Assembly (NCBI GenBank): GCA_003513495.1
Contig: DOPM01000057.1
Span: 1 to 64,000 of the forward strand
Reading direction: 5' to 3'
Length of the DNA stretch: 64,000 nucleotides
DNA from: Desulfosporosinus sp.
GTDB lineage: Bacteria > Bacillota > Desulfitobacteriia > Desulfitobacteriales > Desulfitobacteriaceae
The notes beneath the pieces are model-generated. The model was not told the origin of the DNA, searched no databases, and saw only the letters and a program-made list of their open reading frames with translations. Made by a program: the position numbers and the translations under genes. Positions 53,303 through 62,306 of this stretch are shown piece by piece. Positions within the stretch are counted from its first letter, which is position 1. The number at the start of each line of letters is the position of its first letter.

Positions 53303-53372
53303 ACAAAAAAGTTCACAGTCTAATCCACACGTTCAATTTAGCGATTGAAAATGAGGATTGACCATGAACTTT
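53303..53372 (-). terminator. Terminator of the cblS-operon riboswitch
   Basis: On the minus strand AAGTTCATGGTCAATCC pairs with GGATTAGACTGTGAACTT (two mismatches and one bulge) and runs into TTTTTTG. It lies between the aptamer and the cblS start and fits as the expression platform. Confidence 0.82.
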
Positions 53373-53395
53373 ACCTTTATTCATGACATACTTAC

Positions 53396-53545
53396 GTTAC
53401 AGGCAGGTCTCCTGACTTAGATTCATCAACTTTATGCGCCTTCCCGGTTTCCCAGTGGCAGTGCATAAGCCTCCTCTTTACAGTGGTGGGTCCGTCTGGG
53501 ATTCTCACCCAGTTCCCTATTCTCCCTCTAAAGGGCACCAGTAAC
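53396..53545 (-). promoter_or_regulatory. Cobalamin riboswitch of the cblS-cblT-ECF operon
   Basis: Read on the minus strand, GGTGCC near 53536, GGGAACTGGGTGAGAATCCC, GACCCACCACTGTAA and the B12-box region CAGGAGACCTGCCTG near 53400 appear in the family order. A terminator follows. High cobalamin should turn off this uptake operon. Confidence 0.95.
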
Positions 53546-53667
53546 AAATCAATATTTAATTAATTGTAGTTTAATACAAGAAGCATTAGATTACAAGATT
53601 TTATTTTTGACACTCAGTCTTATAGGAGCTAAATTGTCTGTACCAGTAATCTTGCTGCTGTCTAATC

Positions 53668-55080
53668 CTAAATTCCAGCCATTTCTTTTAGTTTCAGCTC
53701 AATTGACTTATCCAAATATGGGATCTCGTAATTGTCGATAATTTCATTGACACGTTTTTCAGCTTGGTTAATCATTGGCAAAGATCCGTTTAATCTCCAT
53801 TGATCATAAGTCTCTCGATTCGAGAGGGTCGGCGGCCAAAACTCTGTACGGAAATTTTGATACGTATGGTCTGCTGTTAGATATTGGCCCCCCGGACCCA
53901 CTTCATCAATCAGTTGTACCGCTAAATCTTCAGTCTCGATCTTAGTTCCTCTCAGAAAACGACGTACTATACTGCAAATTTCATCATCCACAATAAATTT
54001 TTCCAGAGAGACGGACATATAAGATTCCAAGATACCTGCTGCATGGAGAACAAAGTCCACTCCGGCCATTCCTGCAACCTGAAGGTTCATCATACTTTCA
54101 TAGGAAGCTTGAAGATCTAATGTTTTACTGTCGGTCACACATCCTCCTGCTCTGCAGGGCAAACCGTAGGAGTGGGCAATTTGTACTGCCGAAGCAATGA
54201 TCCAGGCTCCCTCAGGCGCCCCGATACTTAAAGACCCGTTTCGCATCTCTGTAATTGACGATGCTGAGCCATAAATCACCGGAGTTCCCTCACGAATAGT
54301 TTGAGCAAGGGTAATTCCTGCAAGTACTTCAGCATTTTGCAAGGCCAGCGTACCCGCCAGAGTAGTCGGTGAGGTTGCTCCGGCCATGCCTAAGGACGCA
54401 ATAATTACCGGTTGTCCCGCTTCTGCATAAGCTATCAGGGCCCCGACCATTCGTTCATCCAACATCAGAGGAGTGATTGTGTTAATCAGGCTTATCATAA
54501 CGGGTTGTTTCGGAATGCCGTTATCACTTTCAAAAAGCGTTGCAGCCATCCTTAATGAATCTTTAGCGTGTTTCTCTCCAGTCGCGCTGCCCATAAATGG
54601 TTTATCCGAGTTAACCATACAAGCATACAACATGGCGTTATGCCTGTTTTGCTCAGGAATATCACTGGGCTCTACAAGCACACCACCAGAGATACCCATA
54701 TTAGAACTTGAGCCGGAAAGCTTAGCAAGTTTAGTAAAATCAGCAAAGGTTGCCTTGCGTTTCAATCCTGAAGCTAAAGTAACATAGGGTGCTCCGTATC
54801 CCGGAGCAAAAACAGGATCTCCAGCACCAACTATAATGCTATTCTTAGGATTTCTGGCATAAATGCTGAACTGTCGAGGGGCTTTAGCTATAGCTTCTAT
54901 GACCAGTTTAGGTGGGAAGTAGACTCGTTCTCCATCTACTTTAGCTCCGGCAGCTTGTAAAACTTCTCTAGCATAGGCATGATCAATATTAACTCCGGTA
55001 CGTTCCAATATTTCCAGACTAGCTGCTTTTATTTTGTTAATTTCTTCAGGTACTAGTGTCAAAAGAGTTGGTTTTGTCAA
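53668..55080 (-). CDS. MttB/MtgB-family quaternary-amine:corrinoid methyltransferase, no pyrrolysine
   Basis: The 470-residue protein has the MttB-superfamily layout: EILERTGVNIDHAYAREVLQAAGA near residues 25-48, FAPGYGAPYV near 95-104, and a C-terminal DNYEIPYLD tail. It has no in-frame UAG, so it belongs to the non-pyrrolysine branch, which includes glycine betaine methyltransferase MtgB. I chose the TTG at 55080, with GGGAGGG 7 bases upstream, over a frame open to 55134. It follows a BCCT betaine-type transporter gene, which supports a betaine or similar substrate. It is a paralogue of the protein at 62307. Confidence 0.88.
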   Translation of the reverse strand: MTKPTLLTLVPEEINKIKAASLEILERTGVNIDHAYAREVLQAAGAKVDGERVYFPPKLVIEAIAKAPRQFSIYARNPKNSIIVGAGDPVFAPGYGAPYVTLASGLKRKATFADFTKLAKLSGSSSNMGISGGVLVEPSDIPEQNRHNAMLYACMVNSDKPFMGSATGEKHAKDSLRMAATLFESDNGIPKQPVMISLINTITPLMLDERMVGALIAYAEAGQPVIIASLGMAGATSPTTLAGTLALQNAEVLAGITLAQTIREGTPVIYGSASSITEMRNGSLSIGAPEGAWIIASAVQIAHSYGLPCRAGGCVTDSKTLDLQASYESMMNLQVAGMAGVDFVLHAAGILESYMSVSLEKFIVDDEICSIVRRFLRGTKIETEDLAVQLIDEVGPGGQYLTADHTYQNFRTEFWPPTLSNRETYDQWRLNGSLPMINQAEKRVNEIIDNYEIPYLDKSIELKLKEMAGI

Positions 55081-55269
55081 AATCTTTCCCTCCCCTAAGC
55101 AATGCGATGGCTGACGTCTATTCGTATAACCCATAATGAAGGGCAGTTAATCCATGACTGGGATAACCAATGATAAAATTTAATTGAGAAACAAAGACCT
55201 CACACTTTTTTCGATGCAGGCCTTTGCTTCCCAAAGATTCAGTTCCCTCCAATGAAGGTATTTATTCTA

Positions 55270-56835
55270 TTATCCTCTTGCTGCTTCCCTATTTGCTATA
55301 GGAGCATCCTTTGTTAAGTTTTTTTGGGGTGCAAATTCTTCGTTAAAAGACTTAAACATACAATAAATAATCCCACAAATTATCAGCATAAATGGAAAGG
55401 CCGACAAAATTGACGATGCCTTCAACGCGGCAATCCCGCCGGATGCTACCAATGCTGCTGTCACAGCTCCTACAATCATTCCCCAGAATACTCTTAATCC
55501 GGCATCCGGTTCAAGATCGCCACCGGAAGAGTACATTCCAATACAGAAGGTAGCAGAGTCAGCCGATGTAATAAAGAAAGTAGCAATTAAGGCTGTTGCC
55601 ACTATGGCAAATACATGGCCGCCGGAGATATTACTTAATGTAATAAACAAAGCGCTGGTCATATCTTTGCTGACAGCCTCACCAATTCCCCCCGCTCCAA
55701 AGAGGTCAATATGAATAGCCGTTGAACCAAAAATTCCAAGCCACAGAATACTTAACATTACCGGGGCAATTAACACACCAAGAACGAATTCTCTTACAGT
55801 ACGCCCTTTCGAAATTCTGGCAATAAATCCACCGACAAATGGGCCCCAAGATATCCACCAGGCCCAATAGAATACAGTCCAGCCTCCTACCCAATCGTAG
55901 CCGGCTTGCTTTGCATATACTCCATTAGGATCGGCATAAAAGCTTAACCAAGCAATATTTTGCAGATAATCACCGGTTGCTGATACAATGGAATTTAAAA
56001 TATACAAGGTAGGACCGGCAACTAACAAGAATACCATCATAATTCCCATGAGGGACATGTTAATATTGCTTAGCCACAAAATCCCTCTTCTAATCCCTGT
56101 AACTGCTGAAATTATGAACAAACATGTAACAATCCCAATGATCACAACAGTTACAGTATTATTTACAGATATCCCGGCCAGATAATTTAATCCACCGTTA
56201 ATCTGCATAGCGCCAAAACCTAAAGAAGTTGCCACACCGGCGATAGAAGCTATGACCGCGAAGACGTCAATTGCTTTAGCCCATCCGCCATCCAAATTAT
56301 TTCTTCCTAAAACCGGTTCAAAAATTGAACTGATTCTAGCCGGCAGACCTTTTCTAAATCCAGCATAAGCAAGGGCCATACCGGTTATCGCATATACCGA
56401 CCAGGGATGCAGTCCCCAGTGAAAAATGGTTTGTCTTAAAGACCATTGAGCAGTCGCAACTGTATTCGGTTCTCCTACCGGAGGAGCAGCCAAATACGAC
56501 ATGGGTTCAGCAATGCTCCAGAAAATCAAACCAATCCCCATTGCGGCACTGAACAGCATAGCAAACCAGCTAAAAGTAGAATATTCAGGTTCATCATCGT
56601 CTTTGCCCAATTTGATTTTTCCATACTTACCGAAAGCAAGGATAAAACAGACAAGAACAAAAATGCTTACAAGCAAGAGGTATAACCATCCGAAAGTAGT
56701 ATTAATAAAGTTCAAAGCTCCGTTAATAGCTTTTCCCGCAGCTTCCGGCATTGAAGCCATCCAAACGATAAAAACTAAACAGATTAAAGCAGAAGGATAA
56801 AATACTTTCTTGTCTAATTTTTTTAGAAAATCCAC
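55270..56835 (-). CDS. BCCT-family transporter (glycine betaine/carnitine/choline type)
   Basis: The 521-residue protein has about 12 membrane helices and BCCT signatures: the glycine-rich AAMGIGLIFWSIAEP near residues 93-107, TIFHWGLHPWSVY, and the aromatic YWAWWISWGPFVGGFIARIS near residue 315-335. BCCT proteins import quaternary ammonium compounds. It shares a probable transcript with the MttB-like gene (190-base gap). The GTG start has AAGGAGG upstream. The transcript appears to begin at the sigma-54 promoter at 56952. Confidence 0.92.
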   Translation of the reverse strand: MDFLKKLDKKVFYPSALICLVFIVWMASMPEAAGKAINGALNFINTTFGWLYLLLVSIFVLVCFILAFGKYGKIKLGKDDDEPEYSTFSWFAMLFSAAMGIGLIFWSIAEPMSYLAAPPVGEPNTVATAQWSLRQTIFHWGLHPWSVYAITGMALAYAGFRKGLPARISSIFEPVLGRNNLDGGWAKAIDVFAVIASIAGVATSLGFGAMQINGGLNYLAGISVNNTVTVVIIGIVTCLFIISAVTGIRRGILWLSNINMSLMGIMMVFLLVAGPTLYILNSIVSATGDYLQNIAWLSFYADPNGVYAKQAGYDWVGGWTVFYWAWWISWGPFVGGFIARISKGRTVREFVLGVLIAPVMLSILWLGIFGSTAIHIDLFGAGGIGEAVSKDMTSALFITLSNISGGHVFAIVATALIATFFITSADSATFCIGMYSSGGDLEPDAGLRVFWGMIVGAVTAALVASGGIAALKASSILSAFPFMLIICGIIYCMFKSFNEEFAPQKNLTKDAPIANREAARG

Positions 56836-56951
56836 TAAATAACCTCCTTTTTAATTTTGTAGTTAAAAAGATGCTTAACCTCCTTTCATTCTAACACTAC
56901 AATTCATCGAATTGTGATTTAAAAAATTATATTTTCTGAATTTTAAGTATA

Positions 56952-56968
56952 TTGCAATAAGTATGCCA
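56952..56968 (-). promoter_or_regulatory. Sigma-54 (-24/-12) promoter upstream of the BCCT gene
   Basis: On the minus strand TGGCATACTTATTGCAA matches the TGGCAC-N5-TTGC consensus with one change and the exact 10-base spacing between GG and GC. It lies about 115 bases before the BCCT start. A sigma-54 activator gene stands next upstream. The rest of the 451-base gap (56836-57286) holds only the hairpin at 57134. Confidence 0.85.
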
Positions 56969-57133
56969 AACTTGCAAATTATGGTTTAATGTCATTATTT
57001 TTTAGGGCTAATTCTTTTATGTGAATCCTTTTATGCTTAAAGAATCCTGTAAAAATCAGTAGTTTTCGGCTAAAGGGCTCAAAGTTTCGAAAAATACCAA
57101 AGTGAATAATTCTTAAAATATATCCGATAAATT

Positions 57134-57183
57134 AGAAAAGCTTTTTAGACAGACTAAATTAATCATGTCCAAAAAGCTTTTCT
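57134..57183 (-). terminator. Long hairpin after the sigma-54 regulator gene
   Basis: AGAAAAGCTTTTTAGACA is inverted as TGTCCAAAAAGCTTTTCT with one mismatch, an 18-base stem around a 14-base loop. It lies about 100 bases past the regulator stop on the minus strand. The T run is inside the stem rather than after it. Confidence 0.65.
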
Positions 57184-57286
57184 ATCCAAAAAGTTGTCTC
57201 ATTATAAGAACGCAAAAAGTAATGCCTTCTCTAAAACCTTTACAGTTCAAGTCTTATAGGGTTTCTCAATTTAGGATTAGCTTTTT

Positions 57287-59128
57287 CTATTTGGGAATTT
57301 TAGTATCAAGCCCCAAGTCTTTTATCTTTCTGTAAAAAGTAGATCTACTCATACCTAGACTATCGGCGGCTTTTTCTTTAGCTTGACGAGTATTACCGAA
57401 CTTTTTCAACGCAGATTTTATCGCGTTTTTTTCTATTTCAGCTAGTGTTAATTGATCATCTCCCGTTGATAAACTGGCATTATCCTCGAAATGATCGTTT
57501 ACTCGGGAAGACAAAAAAGTACTGTCGATAACATTTTTGGTGGCAATATTTACTGCGTACTCAACGGCATTTTCCAGTTCTCTGACATTCCCCAGCCAAG
57601 GGTAGGCAAGCATTTTTCTTTGTACCTCTTGTGTAAACCCAGTTATTTGTTTCCCTAATATTAGATTATACTTATCTAAAAAATGATGGAGAAGAAGCAC
57701 TAAATCTTCTTTCCTTTCGCGCAACGGGGGAACATAAAAAGGAATGACACTTAACCTATAAAAGAGATCACTTCTAAACAATTTTTCTTCGATCATTTCT
57801 TCAAGATTACGATTTGTTGCAGCGATAATCCGGACATCGATCCATACTGGTTTTACTCCTCCAATCCGTTCAATTTTGACTTCTTGGAGTACCCGTAACA
57901 ACTTCACCTGAAGATGCATTGGCATGTCGCCAATCTCATCGAGAAATATTGTACCACCATTCGCCAGTTCGAATTTCCCTGGTTTACCTCCTCGACTAGC
58001 TCCAGTAAATGCTCCCTCTTCATACCCAAAAAGTTCACTCTCTAAGAGGGTTTCTGGAATAGCCCCACAGTTTATGGCGATAAATGGACCGTTTTTGCGA
58101 TGGCTTTCTTCGTGAATGGCCCTGGCAAATAACTCTTTACCGGTTCCGCTTTCGCCAGTAATCAAGATTGTCGAGTCAGTCCCAGCAACGAGCTGCATTT
58201 TTTGTTTTAGCATGATCATAGTTTTACTAGTTCCTAATATCCCATCGAGAGAATATTTACGCTCTTCTCTAATCAATCGCCCTGCTAACTTGCGCATCTC
58301 GCGGATACTTCGAATCGAAATAACCAGACCGATAATTTCCAGATCCTTTTTGATGGGGGTAATGGTACTAATAAAAAGGCAAGTTTCTTCCTTGCTTTTA
58401 TACTTAATCTCTTGTTCGACGTATTGTTGTCCAAATTTAAGAACTTTAGGAACAGAAAACTCTGGAAAAATATCATTTATATGTTGCCCGCAGGCTTGCT
58501 GGGCAGAAATACTCAATAACTTTTCGGCAGACTTATTAATATGGGTTATATCGCCGACATGGTCAATAGTCACTAGTCCCTCGACAATAGAGTTAATGAC
58601 TGCACTGAATTGGTTTGCCATTAAGGAAAGGAGGTTGTTCATTTCATTCACGTCAATTTTGCTGCTTGTTAAGGCTGCAAGTTTCGTTAAAAAGTTTTGC
58701 AATTTGTCACGGTTAGCAAGCAGCTCATTTTTTTCCACTTCATCGAAAGCAAAAATTGAAATTGTGCCAATAACATTTCCGTCCAATATTATGGGAGAAA
58801 GTATTGCAGCTTTGATTTTGCAGATGATTTTTTGCTTACAATCTTTGCACATATTGTGATTAAGAGGCTCATCATCTAAAACAAAATTACTGCCATTATT
58901 AATGATTTGAGCTGTTATAGATTCTTTCCCATAAATAAACCCAATTTCGCTCTGATATTTTCCGGTCCCTGCAATGACTTCTAAGTTGTTATCAATGATT
59001 ACTACTGCAAATTCTATCACCGCAGCAATAACTTCTGCTATTTGTTGGACATAGGATTGGTATGTTTTCAATTCTGACATGAAGGGTGAACATAGTTTAT
59101 CCCTAGTAGCCTTAATAACCTCACCCAT
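57287..59128 (-). CDS. Sigma-54-dependent transcriptional activator (GAF/PAS-AAA-Fis)
   Basis: The 613-residue protein has an N-terminal GAF-like sensor (about 25-165) that contains a CKDCKQKIIC cysteine group (C94/C97/C103). A PAS domain follows (about 170-285). The AAA+ domain (about 295-525) has GESGTGKELFARAIH and the sigma-54 contact GAFTGA, and a Fis-type helix-turn-helix ends the protein (about 570-605). It should drive the sigma-54 promoter at 56952 just downstream of its own gene. The cysteine group may sense redox state or bind a metal; this is inference. The start has AGGAGG about 10 bases upstream. Confidence 0.9.
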   Translation of the reverse strand: MGEVIKATRDKLCSPFMSELKTYQSYVQQIAEVIAAVIEFAVVIIDNNLEVIAGTGKYQSEIGFIYGKESITAQIINNGSNFVLDDEPLNHNMCKDCKQKIICKIKAAILSPIILDGNVIGTISIFAFDEVEKNELLANRDKLQNFLTKLAALTSSKIDVNEMNNLLSLMANQFSAVINSIVEGLVTIDHVGDITHINKSAEKLLSISAQQACGQHINDIFPEFSVPKVLKFGQQYVEQEIKYKSKEETCLFISTITPIKKDLEIIGLVISIRSIREMRKLAGRLIREERKYSLDGILGTSKTMIMLKQKMQLVAGTDSTILITGESGTGKELFARAIHEESHRKNGPFIAINCGAIPETLLESELFGYEEGAFTGASRGGKPGKFELANGGTIFLDEIGDMPMHLQVKLLRVLQEVKIERIGGVKPVWIDVRIIAATNRNLEEMIEEKLFRSDLFYRLSVIPFYVPPLRERKEDLVLLLHHFLDKYNLILGKQITGFTQEVQRKMLAYPWLGNVRELENAVEYAVNIATKNVIDSTFLSSRVNDHFEDNASLSTGDDQLTLAEIEKNAIKSALKKFGNTRQAKEKAADSLGMSRSTFYRKIKDLGLDTKIPK

Positions 59129-59406
59129 GACAACATTTCCTCCTTTTACTCAAAATGAGTAGGTCCAGAAACTTATAATGCAATAGCTATGCCATCTATA
59201 TAGTTTGCTTGAGACCTGTATTTGAGCGGTCTCTTTGTCCATCTACAAAAAATCATCTCATTTTCGGACGAAGATTCCCACGTAGTATCCAAAACGGCTG
59301 TATTCCTGTCAATCTCATAATGAAATTATGCTATCCTATTTTGAGATATTATCGTCCTATTTTGGGATTTTCCTCATGTAGACATGGATGACGAGAAGGC
59401 AAACTA

Positions 59407-59443
59407 CAAAAAAATCAGCCCCGGTGCTTCCTGGGGCTGATTC
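59407..59443 (-). terminator. Rho-independent terminator after the MtgA-like gene
   Basis: On the minus strand AATCAGCCCC pairs perfectly with GGGGCTGATT around a 10-base loop and runs into TTTTTTT. It lies about 60 bases after the stop at 59505 and separates this operon from the sigma-54 regulator gene. Confidence 0.92.
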
Positions 59444-59504
59444 CTTCAATATTCCGAAATAAACACGACAACTATTTAGACCACAATAGCCCCATAAGAT
59501 GATT

Positions 59505-60302
59505 CTATTCGTACAACCCTTTACGATGCTCAGTCAAATACTGCATACAGAAAGAATCTTGTCCCAATAAAGCTTGCGAGGCATAAACAAAGCCCATCAT
59601 GGATTTATCGAGAGGGTCTAAAATATAGGCATCCATGCCTGCAACCATTGTCTGGATCATGAAAGCTTGATTCAAGATCTTTCGGTTAGGTAACCCATAA
59701 GAAATGTTACTAAGACCGCAAGCGGCGTGAACTCGAGGATATTCTTGGCGAATGAAACGAACAGTATCAAGTACATCATTACCACAATTATCCCCGGTAC
59801 TGATGGGTGTGACAAGCGGATCTAAATAAATATCATCTTCTGGAACTCCGGCTGCGGTAAGATCTTCAACTAACTTTCTTACAATTGCAATCCGTTGCTC
59901 TGCAGAGGTTGGAACTCCGGTATCATCCATACACAAAGCAACAACTTTAGCCTTGTATTTTAGAACTAAAGGCAACACTGTGGCATAGCGTTCTTTCTCA
60001 GCCGTAATGGAATTAACCATGGGTTGACCATTTTTCACAGCTGCCAGTCCGGCCTCCATAGCCTCTGTCCTGGGCGTATCAATACACAGCGGTGCGGAAA
60101 CGACTTCCTGAATCGTACGAACGAGCCATTCCATCGTCTCAACCTCGTCATGTACCATAGTACCGCAGTTGACATCAACATAATGAGCCCCTGACTCGAC
60201 TTGCTTTTTCGCCAGCTCCTGAATAAAAGCGACGTCCCTTTGTTCAACAGCTGGTTTAACGGCTTTTCTGCTGGTATTTATAAGTTCTCCAATGATTAAC
60301 AT
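59505..60302 (-). CDS. Methyltetrahydrofolate:corrinoid methyltransferase, MtgA-like
   Basis: The 265-residue pterin-binding barrel begins MLIIGELINTSRKA and has GAHYVDVNCGTM, PLCIDTPRTEAM and CGLSNISYGLPNRK in the same places as the paralogue at 12928. In glycine betaine demethylation MtgA takes the methyl group from the corrinoid protein to tetrahydrofolate. It is the last gene of the corrinoid protein / MttB-like / HyuA-like / MtgA-like operon and ends at a strong terminator. GGGAGGAG precedes the ATG. Confidence 0.88.
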   Translation of the reverse strand: MLIIGELINTSRKAVKPAVEQRDVAFIQELAKKQVESGAHYVDVNCGTMVHDEVETMEWLVRTIQEVVSAPLCIDTPRTEAMEAGLAAVKNGQPMVNSITAEKERYATVLPLVLKYKAKVVALCMDDTGVPTSAEQRIAIVRKLVEDLTAAGVPEDDIYLDPLVTPISTGDNCGNDVLDTVRFIRQEYPRVHAACGLSNISYGLPNRKILNQAFMIQTMVAGMDAYILDPLDKSMMGFVYASQALLGQDSFCMQYLTEHRKGLYE

Positions 60303-60314
60303 GTTTCTCCTCCC

Positions 60315-62276
60315 TTACTCCTCCCAACTGGGATGACCAATGGCCGTGACCTCAATACGCGTCTCCAGAAAGACAACATCATCCCCTCCAGATGTATGGC
60401 TAACTACCTCTTCTTTCTCGACTAGCAACTTAGGATCAACCACTCCTGCCCGTTGTGCTCTCTCAAGAGCAGCTTCCTTTGCTTTGGCCAACGCATCCCT
60501 TTCGGCCTCATCCAGATACAAGAAAGCTTCCCGTTTCCAAGGAGCATGGACGACATACCCCCCGGCTACTCCAGGTTTAATCAAGATACGAATAAGTTCC
60601 GCGACCTGACCAGCGGCAGCCCCCACCGCGTTCGCTACTTCGGCATGCATCGGTATTAAAACCGGGGTATTCAAGTTTCTCCCTACTGTTGGAAGATAGC
60701 CTGAAACCGGAGCTCCTAAAGCAACAATCGGATAATCCAGGGTAATCTCCGACTTGAATCCGCGCTTGTGGGTTCCATTTAATAGAGATCTTAAGAGAAA
60801 TGCAACGCTCGTCTCTGCGCTAAGATTAATTCTTAACCCCTCTCGGTAGGCAAAGCTCTGTAAAATCGTCATGCAAAGTGCGGCGTGAATCTCACTCAAG
60901 ACGTTCTCTACAAATTTGTCCAGTTCTAATCCCAATCGATGCGCTAGAATACTGGCTCCTTCCTGAGCCGCTGCAACGTTATAATCCGTAAAGGTATTAA
61001 GGACATGCAGTAAATCCGTGGGGGTAAAGGAAATCCTTCCTATTACCTGAGCCTGCTCTAAGTTTTTTAATGGCAATAAGTTGGGATCTCGTCCAACGTT
61101 TTCTGCAAGGGCAATAATATTATGAGCACCCTCTTCAAGAGCGTTTACTATTTTCCATTCGGTTTCATTCCACTGATCATTGGTAATTGGTTTTTTGACC
61201 AACATAAAGCAATCAACGGGCTGGGCATCGATTATCTGTCTGCTGGGATCTACCCTTTTCAATTCTTCAATTAGATTAGGATACTTGTTCACTATGACAG
61301 ACAAGGGCCAAACCCTCTTCGGGCCAATGATTAGTTTTCGATCCTTAGAAACTTGAATATAACTGTCTCCACCCAGTCCAAATGTACTGATTTCTGCAGC
61401 TTCAACCCGGGTTTTCCATCCTCCAACGGTTGCTCCTTCACGGTTCATCCGGGGGCGGCCATTTTCTAGGATAGCTATATCAGTGGTCGTCCCGCCCATA
61501 TCTAAGGCCAGAGCAGATTCGGTCCCGGTTAGAAATACGGCTCCAACAATACTGGCCGCGGGTCCAGAAAGTATCGTTTCAATAGGCTTCTCTCGAGTCA
61601 TGGTTTCACTCATCAGTGAGCCATCCCCTTTAACAATCATCAAAGGGCATGTAATGTTCCTTTCCTTAAGAACAGCTCTCACTGCCGCAAGAAGTTCCGC
61701 AATGATCGGTAATAGTCTGGCATTTAGGCAAGCCGTAACTGTCCGCTCATGAAAACCAAGAGCAGTTGTGAGTTGGTGGGCGCAGACAATCGGCACATCC
61801 CACAGCTCTTGGATTAGTCCTTGAGCAGTCTGTTCATGCTCTGGATTTCGAATACTAAGATAACCGGAAATGGCAATAGTATCTACTTGTCCGCGCATTT
61901 CTGTTACTGCTTTTCGAATAGCCTCCAGATCGAGTTCCGTAACGGGTATCCCCTTAATATCATGTCCGCCTCTAACCACAAATACCTGCTGAGCAGGGAG
62001 GTCGCCGGTTGACTCATGCCCAATTAGAATTAAGCCAACCCGACAACCTCGACCCTCAACAATGGCATTCGTTGCTAATGTCGTTGACAGAGATACGAGC
62101 TGAACTTGACGTGGATCCAATTCAACCATAGTTTCGATACAGTTTCGAATTCCTATGGATAAATCCTCACGTGTCGTAAATGCCTTGGCCTTTTCCTTTA
62201 CTTCCTTGCTGTCTAAATCAAGCAGCACTCCATCTGTAAAGGTTCCGCCAGTATCAATCCCTAGTATTAAGGGCAT
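60315..62276 (-). CDS. Hydantoinase A / oxoprolinase-family ATPase in a methyltransferase operon
   Basis: The 653-residue protein has the HyuA/oxoprolinase layout: the N-terminal ATP-site GIDTGGTFTDGVLLD (residues 5-19), an ETILSGPAAS segment near 233-242 and a second ATP motif LALDMGGTTTDIAI near 256-269. Known members (N-methylhydantoinase A, 5-oxoprolinase, acetone carboxylase beta) use ATP to activate an amide or carbonyl, usually with a HyuB partner. No HyuB gene is present here. The gene lies between the MttB-like and MtgA-like genes, spaced 30 and 12 bases. Its role may be substrate preparation or ATP-driven reactivation of the corrinoid; it has no visible Fe-S motif. Confidence 0.8.
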   Translation of the reverse strand: MPLILGIDTGGTFTDGVLLDLDSKEVKEKAKAFTTREDLSIGIRNCIETMVELDPRQVQLVSLSTTLATNAIVEGRGCRVGLILIGHESTGDLPAQQVFVVRGGHDIKGIPVTELDLEAIRKAVTEMRGQVDTIAISGYLSIRNPEHEQTAQGLIQELWDVPIVCAHQLTTALGFHERTVTACLNARLLPIIAELLAAVRAVLKERNITCPLMIVKGDGSLMSETMTREKPIETILSGPAASIVGAVFLTGTESALALDMGGTTTDIAILENGRPRMNREGATVGGWKTRVEAAEISTFGLGGDSYIQVSKDRKLIIGPKRVWPLSVIVNKYPNLIEELKRVDPSRQIIDAQPVDCFMLVKKPITNDQWNETEWKIVNALEEGAHNIIALAENVGRDPNLLPLKNLEQAQVIGRISFTPTDLLHVLNTFTDYNVAAAQEGASILAHRLGLELDKFVENVLSEIHAALCMTILQSFAYREGLRINLSAETSVAFLLRSLLNGTHKRGFKSEITLDYPIVALGAPVSGYLPTVGRNLNTPVLIPMHAEVANAVGAAAGQVAELIRILIKPGVAGGYVVHAPWKREAFLYLDEAERDALAKAKEAALERAQRAGVVDPKLLVEKEEVVSHTSGGDDVVFLETRIEVTAIGHPSWEE

Positions 62277-62306
62277 TTTCTGTCACTCCATTTCTGAACC
62301 ACTTTA

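Noticed and set aside
58116..58859. 247-codon open frame on the plus strand
   Set aside because: It lies wholly antisense to the AAA+ domain of the sigma-54 activator and has no ribosome site or family resemblance.
59160..59400. Repeated CAAAATAGGA/CATTTTGAG words between the MtgA-like operon and the sigma-54 regulator
   Set aside because: The copies are short and imperfect in A+T-rich DNA, and I could not define a consistent spacing, so no operator is claimed.
60315..62276. HyuA-like protein as a RACo/RamA-type corrinoid activator by family
   Set aside because: It has HyuA motifs and no ferredoxin domain or Fe-S cysteine motif, so it is not a member of those families. A convergent function is kept as a hypothesis only.
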